A stretch of 64,000 nucleotides of DNA, taken from Paralithodes platypus. Lineage: Eukaryota; Arthropoda; Malacostraca; Decapoda; Lithodidae. The stretch lies in NCBI GenBank assembly GCA_032716605.1, contig CM064509.1:41080866-41144865 (forward strand). The letters are read 5' to 3'. A program made the translations under genes and the position numbers. Below, in pieces: positions 1 to 10,786 of the stretch (positions within the stretch are counted from its first letter, which is position 1; the number at the start of each line of letters is the position of its first letter). The notes beneath the pieces are model-generated. The model worked only from the letters and a program-made list of their open reading frames with translations. It searched no databases and was not told the origin of the DNA.

Positions 1-25
1 AACCTAATCTTTGCCGGTTTTGCTT

Positions 26-188
26 ATAGGTGTTGACCACTTTATAGGTGTTGACCACTTTATAGGTGTTGACCACTTTATAGGTGTTGACCACTTTATA
101 GGTGTTGACCACTTTATAGGTGTTGACCACTTTATAGGTGTTGACCACTTTATAGGTGTTGACCACTTTATAGGTGTTGACCACTTTA
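26..188. repeat. 18-bp minisatellite, about 9 copies
   Basis: The unit ataggtgttgaccacttt is repeated about nine times almost without change. Because 18 is a multiple of three, reading frames stay open on both strands and give meaningless hexapeptide repeats. Confidence 0.95.
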
Positions 189-210
189 TATACATAATTA
201 TTTCTGGTAA

Positions 211-425
211 CTCTTTCAGGTCCAGGGGTTGCCGGTTAGTATTCAAAATAGATTCTCTTAATCTCATAATTACCTCTCCAAAATTAGTGTTTTGCCCACA
301 ACTCGCTCAAAGACAACTGCAGACGTTGAAATAATTAAACTAAAGGTTTCTAAACACCCCTGATGGTCATAAAGGTTTAAAGTATCCCTGTAGGATGCGA
401 TCGCATACACGCGTGCGTGAAAGGG
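211..425 (+). mobile_element. Diverged TTAA MITE, 227-bp family (family M1)
   Basis: Matches the 227-bp repeat at 5178-5404 and 38788-39014 over most of its length, including the shared middle segment ataattacctctccaaaa. The right end is ...gaaaggg followed by TTAA (426-429). The left end is degraded. TTAA targeting and CCC/GGG termini are hallmarks of piggyBac-type elements, so I infer a piggyBac-driven MITE. Confidence 0.7.
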
Positions 426-429
426 TTAA

Positions 430-1279
430 TAGATTATCGTTTTTCCTCAACCTAGTGTCGGTTGGCATAGCCTAGTGGAGAGAAAGGGGGAGGTGAGAGA
501 TAGGGGATGAGGGAGGAGTGAGGTGAGGGATTGGGAAGGAGAAAGGTGAGTCTGGTTGTTACTTTACGGCACTCAAGTAATTATATAAATTTAACCTTTT
601 CACTGCGGCAGACATAAGTATGAGTCTTATGAAAAAAAGGCCTACACTGCAGCCGACGTACATATACGTTCTGGTAGTAAGCCTACCGGCTGAGTTGGTT
701 GCACCAACCCGCCCTACTTGTTACAAGCCCGACACTTCCAGGAGGTTCTAAGCTTGCCACCCATACTTATATCAGTGTGTTTAGTGCATTGGTTGAGGGA
801 GGGTGTGTGTACTATGAAGAGGTGCTTTACAAGCTGAAAATCAATGAAAACAGAACCACTTGTCCATGTCATTGTGACAGCTATATAACAGGTACGGACA
901 TGAGGCTCATTTCATCTTCATTTCAACAACTCATACTGTCTTGTAACCAAAAAACATGATATAATAACTGCAAGTATCATCCAGTTATCACAAGTGGAAG
1001 TAAAGGAAAAAAATATATATTTTTGCTTGCGAGTGTAAAGTGGGGGTTTGGCTGGTCAGCAACAAAACAAACAAATTATTGATAGATTTTCCTGGGTGGT
1101 ATGAGGAGAGTCAAACATACACGGGGCAACTGTCAACATTCTGAATTGAGTCTGGGAATATTGTCCACACCAATCCAGCAGGGCGATAACCAGGAGAGGC
1201 CTCATAGGCATGTGATAAGGAGTTGCTGGAACTCCTGTCTCATTTGTCTGGCTTCCCTCACAGTTTCTGTTTGAGTTTC
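430..1279. other. No gene seen; fragment of another TTAA repeat
   Basis: Apart from a purine-rich stretch (about 478-550) and a fragment beginning ttaaccttttcactgcgg at about 592, which resembles a TTAA MITE end, nothing recognisable is present. Confidence 0.5.
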
Positions 1280-1283
1280 ACCT

Positions 1284-3282
1284 TGTTACGCTGGCCAGCT
1301 TGCCAGAATGTACTCGTACTCGCTAGCGCTCGCCAGGGCAGTGAAATGGGCTATAATAATCGTAGAACGATGTTCTTTCTTTCTTAGTGTTCATGTTGTC
1401 ACAGACAGATCAGTGGTAGTCTTTATTCTTGTCTGTGACACTTGGAAGTATTTTATATCATTGATAGAGTATAAGATATGTAGAGTGAATTGCAAGGAGA
1501 GAGAGCGAGAAGGAGCAGCGAGGTGGTAGTGTGTGCGTGTGTATGTACGTGTGCATTCCTCGCTTGGGCTGTGCCACCCGCTCGTGATTGGCCGGCGGGC
1601 CTGACGCGTTATATGACGCCTGCTCTTCATGACGTAGTCGTCTGTGATTGGAGGCCGCTGTCTTAGTTGTTGTTGTTGTTGTTCCCCAAGCTGCCTGGCC
1701 GAACAGCCCCAAGGCCCCCGAGCAATTCCAAGGCCATAACCGAGCGCCCCCACAGAACCCTCCCTGCCGACCACAATAAAGCCTGGGTGACCGAAGCCAC
1801 TCCATGGCGGGGAGCTGAGGGGGTGCAGAAACGCCCGGGAAACCAAAGCCCCACCCAGGGCGCTGTCTTAGTAAGGTGGTGCGGGCATCCTTCCCGCGTG
1901 TCTCTTCAGAGCTTGGTATGTTGTGCTTGGTCCTAGACGTCCCTTGCAATCTGTCCCCAATCTAACCCTCTTTACTACTGTTTCTCTCTCTGAACTTCTT
2001 CTTTTCCATACTTCTTGTCTTTATTCAATTACTTATCCCTTCTGGTTCTGCATACGACTTCCATAGTCGGCCAGTCGTATTACCAGCACCAGTTCTCACA
2101 TATATGTTTTGCACTAGCTTTAGGGATTATTAGAGTCATAGTCACATGGTATCATAGTATTGGGTGCTTCTAATTATTGAGTTGTTCTTTCCTACTATTT
2201 CATGCTAGACAGTGGAGGGTATCTTTGGTCGTTGTCTGAGTTATGTATGTGGCAAGTCAGAGCCTGTACGACTTCGACGGAGCTAGGTAGCCTGTAACCC
2301 TTGTGCATATTTTTTCTTTGCGAGTGTAGCAGCATACAAGCGAAGGGCTTTTGCCTACTCTTGCTCGTATGCTTGCTACCTCATTTTGGTTGACCTTTGT
2401 GGAGCGCCAGGGTAAGACCAGATACTTGAGATCTGGACTTACCAAGAGAGCCTCCTAGTCACTTAACGTAACATAAGGGAAATCTGTTCAAGGGGAGACA
2501 GTAGGCTACGAGCATGCTTGCGCTCTGCCTAGGCTCCTTGTACCTTTTATGCCACTGCTAGACTTTATTAGTGAGAAAGACAGCATTGTGTTTATGAACT
2601 TTAACTGCGTATGCTTTAGGAATTATTCACGCATTATTTTAGCCTAGGTTGATGCATAGTGCACAACCCAGTTTGGCTGTTATGTTGGCTAAGGAAGTAC
2701 TGTTTTGAGTGGCTATTATTAGTGCTGTCACAGAGTTGTTGCACTCCCTTGTTTTATATATATGTATCCTACTTGTTGGTGTATTTAAGATACACGCTTT
2801 GGTGTCCTGCCCCCCTGCATTATTTCTGTTCTATATTCGACGAGCATCTTAGAGCATCAGACGTTTTCAGAAGATTCCATATCTGTTTGCTGTAGGACTA
2901 GACTTCCAGTGTTTTCATAGAGCATTGAAGAGTTTAGTGTTGAGTACAGACTCACACTAAAGTTAACGTAAACATATACTCCTTTATTAAATCTTGTTAT
3001 AGTTTATTTAAGCATTGTTATTACTTAAGAGCATTTTATTAGCGTAAAGTACTCCTGTTGTGAGTAGGCTTTGCCGTCACCGGAAAGCCTTTGTAGAAGT
3101 GCTCTAAACCCAGTTAATTGATACCCAGTTATCCAGTAGATTAACTCTGGAGGGTTTAAGTGATTTGTTCACCGGCTTAATAGTTCGAGGGTTTGGAATT
3201 AGCGTACCGTTGTTACAGATATAGCCTATCATCTAGTCCAATATTAAGTGCCCTTGTTTATTTCGTATTGCCGGTCGTAACA
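1284..3282 (+). repeat. 5' LTR of the gypsy-type element
   Basis: 1,999 bp, TG...CA ends. It matches the 3' LTR throughout except for a 205-bp insertion (SINE plus target duplication) at about 1667-1871. No coding sequence; the open frames inside are chance. Confidence 0.93.
1667..1860 (-). mobile_element. (CAA)n-tailed SINE-like retroposon, copy 1
   Basis: A 194-bp insertion absent from the 3' LTR. It is flanked by an 11-bp direct repeat cgctgtcttag (1656-1666 and 1861-1871), a target-site duplication typical of LINE-mediated retroposition. On the minus strand it ends in (CAA)n. A second copy lies at 39315-39516. I do not see clear tRNA A and B boxes, so the promoter origin is unknown; it could be a 5'-truncated LINE end. 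It inserted after the host retrotransposon integrated. Confidence 0.85.
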
Positions 3283-3284
3283 AA

Positions 3285-3292
3285 TGGCGACC
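3285..3292 (+). other. Primer-binding-site-like sequence
   Basis: tggcgacc begins two bases after the 5' LTR. Retrotransposon PBSs begin TGG because tRNAs end CCA. The priming tRNA was not identified. Confidence 0.5.
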
Positions 3293-3613
3293 TTAGTCCA
3301 GTATATAGTGAACTGAATATTGCAGGTTTTTTTGGAGAAATCTTATTGCCATTTGGGGTTGAATTTATTTCTCACATTGTTGGCAGTGGACATTGTTTTG
3401 AGGATATATGGAACTTGTTGGAGTGTATTGGTGACCTAGTATTGCACTTAAAAACATCTTCGAATATTTTTTGTGAATAAAGCTACGCGAGAGTTTGGCT
3501 ACTTTTGTTTTGACTTGAAATTTTTTGTTGTTGACTCCATCATGTCACTGGACGAGAGACAGGCGAGGAGGTGGAGAAGGTGGAGTTGGTTAACGGCGTT
3601 CGGGTGGTGAACA

Positions 3614-5196
3614 ATGAGGAGGATGCTCGGATTTTTTTTGGAGGAGCCTGTGTCGGCGGACCGGGTGTCGGGACTGGACCGGTACGGACTGCAGTGTGTA
3701 GCCACGGTCTTAGGGTTTTCTGTTACTAGCGGTATGTCAAGAAGTGAGCTGGTTACCTGTGTGCTGGGTGGGGTGCATGGGGGTTCGGGTGGAGCGGGAG
3801 CTGGGGCACCTTCGTCCCAGCCCCCATTCCACTCAACTCCTATCATGGCCCCCCCTCGGGTTCCGGAGCCGAGTACGTTCCCGCAGGCCGATGTCCGCTG
3901 GCGGTTGGGTATGCCTCTAGGTGACTCACAGGGTGGGTCCCCAATAGTAGCACCCCCTCTTCAAAGTTTGTCTCCCGAGATGTTGCTTCAGCTCGAGCTC
4001 GCCAAACTTAAGCAGCAGGAGCGACAGGCTGAGCTTGAGCTCGAGCAGAGGAAGCATGAGGCTGAGCTCAAGTATGAGTCTGCAAGGTATTGTGCCGATG
4101 TTGACCTAGAGAAAACTCGTGTAGAGGTGACGAGGAACCGGGTCGTCCAGGTCGACCCCATTACCAGTCCCTGTCGCATCTACTAAAGTTGGTTCCAGTG
4201 ATTGATGAGTTAGGAGTTACAGAATTCTTTCTCCGTTTTGAGAAAAAGTGCCGGGAGCACCAATGGCCCGAGGAGAAGTGGGCAGCCCTTGTCTCTTCAC
4301 GATTGACGGGGAAAGCACTCAAGGCGTACGATGCTTTACCCCTAGAGTCTTGTGTTGAATATGAGGAGTTGAAAGAGGCTGTCCTGAGGGCGTATGAGCT
4401 ACAGCCAGAGACCTATAGGCTGAAGTTTAGGGCTGTTCCTAAGAGAAAGGAAAGTACTTTCCAGGAACATGCTAGAGAGCTGTCAGATGCATTTGAGAAT
4501 TGGTTAAGGTCTGAGAAGGCAACTACTTTTGATGCAGTGAAGCAACTAGTGTTGTTAGAACAATTTTTCAAATGTACTGGCAGTGACTTGACTCTTAACC
4601 TGAAAGAAAAGCAACCTAAAACTCTGCAGGAGGCGACTCAGTTGGCTGACCTCAGGGTGTCATTGATTCGTGGGTGCGGGTCTGCACAGAGAGCTGAGGC
4701 AGGTAACCAGGGGCGTACCACTCCACCCCCCCGAATTAAGGACACAACTAATTATACATTTAAGAGTACTGGTGCCAATTTTGATCCCAAGTCGAAACCC
4801 TTCCCGTTAAAGAAAGGCCAGGGCCCTTCCTCACCTCAGAGGAAGTCCAAGAGTGAAGGGGAGTGTTTCAAGTGTCATGAGAAGGGGCATATTGCGCGCT
4901 CATGTCCGAGCACACCGCGTACAGCAGTGGTGTCACTAGTGAGCAACATCGGTGTGTCTTTGAGGTCTTCCGCGTTTGCCCGGGATAATATGTCGGTTGC
5001 GAAGTCACAGTCGGTGCAGAAGCAGCAGGAGGGCTCGTCACTCGTCCGAGATGCTTTTTGTGGTCATAGGGGGCACGGCACTGTGAGGTGGGCTGGTGTA
5101 GAGCATAGGCTTGAGTTGCTGCGTGATACGGGTGCTTCCCAGACACTTATTAAGAACTTCACTGGCAAGCCTATTAATCCCTTCAGACTCATGTGA
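3614..5196 (+). pseudogene. gag: gag with start of protease, frameshifted
   Basis: Two overlapping-phase segments. The first (3614-4186) has a short domain with GMSRSELV, a Gly/Pro linker and a Glu/Lys/Gln-rich probable coiled coil. It stops at TAA 4184-4186. The second continues in another frame from about 4187 with a capsid-like region (about 4190-4680, FFLRFEKKCREHQWPEEKW) and one CCHC zinc knuckle CFKCHEKGHIARSC (4864-4905), the nucleocapsid. The aspartic protease active site then begins: DTGASQTLI (from 5125). The reading frame runs into a TTAA MITE at 5178. In gypsy elements gag forms the virus-like particle and packages RNA. The start codon is uncertain; an ATG at 3542 leads to an early stop. 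Confidence 0.85.
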
Positions 5197-5404
5197 CGCA
5201 GAGGTTGCCAGATTAGCAATAAGAAATAGAGTTCTCTCACTCTTATAATTACCTCTCCAAAATTAGTTTTCTGCCCACAGCTAACTCAAAGACAACTGCA
5301 GAGGTTGAAGTAACTAAACTAAAGGTTTCTAAATACCCCTGATGGTAACAAAGGCTTTAAAGTATCCCCAATAGGCTCAAAATCGCGTCATATGTCGGAG
5401 AGGG
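5178..5404 (+). mobile_element. 227-bp TTAA MITE inserted in the protease region (family M1)
   Basis: Flanked by TTAA at 5174-5177 and 5405-5408. Its ends are imperfect inverted repeats (left cccttcagactcatgtgacg; right, reversed, ccctctccgacatatgacgc). The protease sequence resumes after it (VDGVTRELDVGVVEKLPVEG, about 5480-5545), so it is an insertion. The copy at 38788-39014 has exactly the same length. Confidence 0.9.
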
Positions 5405-5408
5405 TTAA

Positions 5409-7340
5409 CGTGGCTCGGGTTGTGGTGGTTCAAGGTATCAATGCTACGCGGTCTTAGCCGCTGGTCAGAGAGGAGCTTGAGGTGGATGGTGTGACACGGG
5501 AGTTGGATGTGGGTGTTGTGGAGAAATTGCCAGTTGAGGGGGTCGACCTCCTTCTCGGTACCTACTTCCGAGGTTCCACCCTTAGTCGTTGCCGAGAGGG
5601 CGGCCGACACGAGTAGGGAGGGGCAAGAGGGGCTCGAGAGGTGCCAGACGCATCAGATGGCGTGCGCTGTCACCAGTTCTCAGTCCGCTCAGGTGTCACA
5701 GCCTAGTTCCCAGGTTTCAGACCAGCGGAGGAAGGGTCAGAAGGAGAAAGTCGAGGCTGGTGGACGGGCTGAGAGTTTGGACCCAGCGACACTCCTTGGT
5801 GACTCGGTACTTGCACCAAAGTTGAGCTCCGGAGTGGCCCCAGAACCTGTCCCCCCTAGTGACATGGTAGGGCGTGATGGCACTCCGCGACAGAGTAGTT
5901 CCCAGGTGCAACTAGAAGATCCTAGTCTTGAGAGATGTGGGAACGGGGCTATTGAACTCGATGAGGACGGGGAAGCATGTCATGTGAACCTGTTAAAGGA
6001 GTTCGTGAGGCAACCACCTGAGCAGCCTACTGTCCCTGTGTTGGTCTGCAGCGGCCAAGGTGGAGAAGGAGAGGGGGGCAGTGAGGCACAGGTGGTGAAA
6101 AGTTGGGATTGTCATGTCTCGGCGGAGCAGTGGGCGGGGAACACGAGTCAGGTGGCTGTGGAAGCGCTTGAGCACCTTCTCGGTTCATACCCCATTGTTT
6201 GTGCCGAGCACCCAGGCCTCACAACTCATGCGGTGCACGATGTTCCGCTGGCAGGTCACTTGGGTGTGAGTAAACCGTTGGCCTCGTTGTTTCAGTTGTT
6301 CAAGGTGGGCGACGAGGCTTTGGCATGGTTGTCAGGTCAGGGTCGACCCATGGCTGCTAAGGGTAGTGGTCAGAATCAGGACATTGAGCAGATTGGTGAG
6401 GTTGGCTGTGGAGTGGATGCGCCCGGTCGTCGCATAGCCTCCCAATGCTGCTCTAGTAGAATGCAACAGCCCTACCATAGACCGACTGTATCTGGCCGTG
6501 TCGCTGAAGGCAGTGATGCTGCGCAGGCAGATGTAGTCGCAAGGAATGCGAGGGTGCGCATGTACGGTATCGGCGGGGAAGCGTTAGCACTTATGAACTG
6601 TGGGAGTGACTGCACAGGTGGTACAGATTGTCCCTCTCATGACCTGGCTGTTTTAGGGAGAGAGGTGGAGAAGGAGGGAGACTATAGTTTAGAAACTGTG
6701 GTCCCGGCTGGGTTGTGGGAGGGCACTAAGCATGTTGTTCTTCGAGATAAGTTGCAACCTCTTGTTCCTAAACGTCAAGAGAAATTGTTTACTAGGCTGT
6801 GGCAGTACGTCCGCATGTTTGTTGATTCTCCAGGCCTGATGTACGGGGTGGCACCCGACATGGAGGCTGGAGACAGTGCAAGGCTCCAATTGGCTCCCTA
6901 CCGCATAAATCCTGCTCGACAGCCTGTCGTGAAAGCAGAGCTTGACTACATGTTGGAGAAGGGTCTGAGGGATAAGGGATATCGTGAGTGGTCGTTGCTA
7001 ATAACTTTGCAACTTGAGTTAAATGGCAAGATCCGTGTTTGTGTTGTTTGCAAGAGTGTTGGTGCATCATCCCTGACAGACGCCTATACCTTACCCAGAG
7101 TTGACGACCCCATAGACCGCATCGGGGCTGCCTCGTTTATCACTAAGGTGGAAATAGTGAAAGGTTATTGGCAGGTCCCGTTGCCGGAGAGAGCGAAGAG
7201 AAGTGCCAGTCTTGTGATGGACTGGGCAGTTTATCAGTGTCAGGTGTTGTTTTGCTGCCGGAGCACAAGTTGGATGTGTGGCATGTTAAGGGCACTGATA
7301 ATGTTCTGGCTGATTGTTTGTCACGGGAGGGTATGTTATA
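5409..7340 (+). pseudogene. pol: pol: protease end, integrase pieces, RT, RNase H end; rearranged
   Basis: A long open frame spans 5507-7393. In order it holds: the end of the protease (VEGVDLLLGTY); an integrase C-terminal signature HVNLLKEFVRQ (about 5975-6010); a spacer like that before RT (LLGSYPIVCAEHPG); an integrase zinc-binding piece AGHLGVSKPL (about 6250); a second integrase C-terminal module (VGDEALAWLSGQGRPMAAK to RRIASQ, about 6308-6445); a second pre-RT spacer; then RT fingers/palm (LAPYRINPARQPVVKAELDY, PRVDDPIDRIGAASFITKV, KGYWQVPL). The RT YxDD box and most of RNase H are deleted. In a shifted frame, HVKGTDNVLADCLSR (about 7285-7330) is the end of RNase H, with TAA at 7338. 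The duplicated integrase-spacer block suggests recombination or template switching. No activity is expected. Confidence 0.8.
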
Positions 7341-7759
7341 AGGAGCACCCTCGCCGTTCAGTCAGTGTTGGTTTGAGAGTGGAGAAAAATTAGGCTTGCC
7401 CCTGTAGTGCAAAGCCGCCAAAAACACTATTAAATAAATATAAAAGCCTCACATAAAAAAATCTTTCTTTTTGATAGTATATAAGTGCAGTATGTTACAG
7501 CAAGAATCTAAGACATCCTGAGTTTTTGTCTTAGTAGGCTAGACTAGGTGAAGCTTGCTCATTGAGCGTAATATTGTTAAGTGATACTATTATTTTGGGG
7601 AAGTGTTGTGTAGATTTTTGTTTATATAATGAAGTGTTTTATGTTTGTGTTTGTGCCTTGTTTTCACAACTTGGGGCAGTAGCTGGGTGATGCGGGGTTG
7701 GTGGGCATTCTGTCTGGTCAGATGTGGCGTTCACTTGAGGTTAAAACGTCCCACATCTT
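7341..7759 (+). other. 3' untranslated region of the LTR retrotransposon
   Basis: About 420 bp between the end of RNase H and the polypurine tract. No integrase or envelope-like coding sequence is visible. Confidence 0.6.
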
Positions 7760-7767
7760 GGGCGGGG
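7760..7767 (+). other. Polypurine tract
   Basis: gggcgggg lies directly before the 3' LTR, where plus-strand DNA synthesis is primed in LTR retrotransposons. Confidence 0.65.
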
Positions 7768-9559
7768 TGTTACGCTGGCCAGCTTGCCAGAATGTACTCG
7801 TACTCGCTAGCGCTCGCCAGGGCAGTGAAATGGGCTATAATAATCGTAGAACGATGTTCTTTCTTTCTTAGTGTTCATGTTGTCACAGACAGATCAGTGG
7901 TGGTCTTTATTCTCGTCTGTGACACTTGGAAGTATTTTATATCATTGATAGAGTATAAGATATGTAGAGTGAATTGCAAGGAGAGAGAGCGAGAAGGAGC
8001 AGCGAGGTGGTAGTGTGTGCGTGTGTATGTACGTGTGCATTCCTCGCTTGGGCTGTGCCACCCGCTCGTGATTGGCCGGCGGGCCTGACGCGTCATATGA
8101 CGCCTGCTCTTCATGACGTAGTCGTCTGTGATTGGAGGCCGCTGTCTTAGTAAGGTGGTGCGGGCATCCTTCCCGCGTGTCTCTTCAGAGCTTCGTATGT
8201 TGTGCTTGGTCCTAGACGTCCCTTGCAATCTGTCCCCAATCTAACCCTCTTTACTACTGTTTCTCTCTCTGAACTTCTTCTTTTCCAAACTTCTTGTCTT
8301 TATTCAATTACTTATCCTTTCTGGTTCTGCATACGACTTCCATAGTCGGCCAGTCGTATTACCAGCACCAGTTCTCACATATATGTTTTGCACTAGCTTT
8401 AGGGATTATTAGAGTCATAGTCAAATGGTATCATAGTATTGGGTGCTTCTACTTATTGAGTTGTTCTTTCCTACTATTTCATGCTAGACAGTGGAGGGTA
8501 TCTTTGGTCGTTGTCTGAGTTATGTATGTGGCAAGTCAGAGCCTGTACAACTTCGACGGAGCTAGGTAGCCTGTAACCCTTGTGCATATTTTTTCTTTGC
8601 GAGTGTAGCAGCATACAAGCGAAGGGCTTTTGCCTACTCTTGCTCGTATGCTTGCTACCTCATTTTGGTTGACCTTTGTGGAGCGCCAGGGTAAGACCAG
8701 ATACTTGAGATCTGGACTTACCAAGAGAGCCTCCTAGTCACTTAACATAACATAAGGGAAATCTGTTCAAGGGGAGACAGTAGGCTACGAGCATGCTTGC
8801 GCTCTGCCTAGGCTCCTGGTACCTTTTATACCACTGCTAGACTTTATTAGTGAGAAAGACAGCATTGTGTTTATTAACTTTAACTGCGTATGCTTTAGGA
8901 ATTATTCACGCATTATTTTAGCCTAGGTTGATGCATAGTGCACAACCCAGTTTGGTTGTTACGTTGGCTAAGGAAGTACTGTTTTGAGTGGCTATTATTA
9001 GTGCTGTCACAGAGTTGTTGCACTCCCTTGTTATATATATATGTATCCTACTTGTTGGTGTATTTAAGATACACGCTTTGGTGTCCTGCCCCTGCATTAT
9101 TTCTGTTCTATATTCGACGAGCATCTTAGAGCATCAGACATTTTCAGAAGATTCCATATCTGTTTGCTGTAGGACTAGACTTCCAGTGTTTTCATAGAGC
9201 ATTGAAGAGTTTAGTGTTGAGTACAGACTCACACTAAAGTTAACGTAAGCATATACTCCTTTATTAAATCTTGTTATAGTTTATTTAAGCATTGTTATTA
9301 CTTGAGAGCATTTTATTAACGTAAAGTACTCCTGTTGTGAGTAGGCTTTGCCGTCACCGGAAAGCCTTTGTAGAAGTGCACTAAACCCAGTTAATTGATA
9401 CCCCGTTATCCAGTAGATTAACTCTGGAGGGTTTAAGTGTTTTGTTCACCGGCTTAATAGTTCGAGGGTTTGGAATTAGCGTACCGTTGTTGCAGATATA
9501 GCCTATCTTCTAGTCCAATATTAAGTGCCCTTGATTATTTCGTAGTGCCGGTCGTAACA
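7768..9559 (+). repeat. 3' LTR of the gypsy-type element
   Basis: 1,792 bp, the SINE-free partner of the 5' LTR. It ends gtcgtaaca and is followed by the target duplication ACCT. Confidence 0.93.
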
Positions 9560-9563
9560 ACCT

Positions 9564-10037
9564 ACACAGAGTAATCTAGCTAGCTCTCACAAACACCTTC
9601 TCCTCCTATTAATTTCACTACACTAAACAAGCACACCACACTTCTTTCCAATACACCAAAAAAAAAAAAATAGAACAAATAAAGTTTAAAGTAGCTACCG
9701 GTACAGCAAAAATTATAGTAATTTTACACAAACGCATTAGCTCTTATTTCAATATAATTAAGAGTTTTTACTTAAATTAACTGCGTTTGTTATGTATCTA
9801 TTTCACACGTTCCTATTCAATCATAGGTAGACGTGATTCACATGAGGATACGAATTAGTCACGTGCATAGCTAAATTGTCGATTTGTATAAATACATTAA
9901 TAACTTTTTAAAATTGCGGAATTTATAATTATATTAATTAGTAACGCTGGCCGTGGCATGGTTAGTAGCACGTCTGACTGGTGATGGAAGGGTCTAGAGT
10001 AGCTGTGGGCTGTGGACAGTTCTATCCCACTATATGA
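9564..10037. other. A+T-rich, nothing recognised
   Basis: Contains an A-run at about 9659-9670 and no supportable reading frame or repeat relationship to the rest of the window. Confidence 0.5.
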
Positions 10038-10345
10038 CATACGAACATAAGACAATGGGAGTCTGCAGAAAGCCGATTGGCTCAAACAAGGCAGATCCCT
10101 CTCACACTTAACCCTAATTATAAGGCCTAATTATAAGGCCTTATAAGCTGGGCTTATAAAGCCCAGCTCACTAAGACCATTAGGACTGACCTCACCGAAA
10201 CGGTCAGAGGTCAGAAAACAGGGGTCTACAGAGAGCCGATTGGGCCACACCTGTCAGATCCCCCTCACACCCAACCCATCTCGTCCATATGCCTATCTAA
10301 TTTTATCTTAAAGCTCCTTATCGTTCTTGGAGTCTAGAGTTTGGA
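10038..10345 (-). mobile_element. CR1-type LINE 3' end, 5'-truncated
   Basis: Read on the minus strand, it matches the 3' end of the LINE relic at 17420-18630: end of the ORF (ggagctttaaga, ttagataggcatatggacga), then the UTR with gtgagaggga and gccgattgg blocks and a cttatgttc-like tail. 5' truncation is the usual product of LINE integration. Confidence 0.85.
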
Positions 10346-10786
10346 CACTTAGGTCTAGTGATTCGTGGTAAATGTCTAGTAAAGTCCCTGTAATAAGGGC
10401 ACGCCCTAGCCCTGTCAATCAAGAGTTAAAAAAAAAATAAAAATAAAAATGATATGTTTGGTCAGACATCAGTTTATCAATTATGTATTCTTAAACAATG
10501 ATTTTCCTTTGAAGCGCTGTTAATGAACGAGCTTGATAAATGACGTTACATGCGTTTAACATCTACACTACAAGCTAATATATCAAGTTGAATACATTAC
10601 CTGAATAGGACCTATCAAGAAAATATAAAAATGGAAAGTGTCGGAATATAAAACTGCCGAGTGTGGGTACTGTATGTGCACAGTAAGTATTGACTATATA
10701 ACCGTTCAATGTCAGTAGGAAGCCCCAGCAAACACAACCTACCAAGCTTTACTATTAAAGTCCATACCTCAGCATACAAGTCATTC
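10346..10786. other. No gene seen
   Basis: A+T-rich with a degenerate A-run near 10429-10450; it leads into the 63-bp satellite. Confidence 0.5.

Larger units (their letters stand above)
1284..9559 (+). mobile_element. Full-length Ty3/gypsy-type LTR retrotransposon, decayed, probably Gmr1-like
   Basis: Two direct LTRs (1284-3282 and 7768-9559) begin TGTTACG and end CGTAACA. They are flanked by a 4-bp target duplication ACCT (1280-1283 and 9560-9563). A primer-binding-like tggcgacc follows the 5' LTR and a polypurine tract gggcgggg abuts the 3' LTR. Between them lie gag with a CCHC knuckle, an aspartic protease, integrase pieces, RT and the end of RNase H. RNase H is the last domain before the 3' LTR, with no integrase after it, and integrase pieces precede RT. 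This is the copia-like pol order known from Gmr1-like gypsy elements. Frameshifts, internal deletion and a MITE in the protease make it non-autonomous. Ignoring the SINE in the 5' copy, I count about 28 differences between the LTRs by eye over about 1.8 kb. Confidence 0.9.

Noticed and set aside
26..188. CRISPR-like array
   Set aside because: The repeats are contiguous with no spacers, and the DNA is eukaryotic.
11..334. Open frames on both strands through the first 300 bp
   Set aside because: They are translations of an 18-bp tandem repeat (multiple of three), not proteins.
1391..1949. Minus-strand ORFs of 151 and 163 codons in the 5' LTR
   Set aside because: They run across the SINE/LTR junction, are broken in the 3' LTR, and show no domain.
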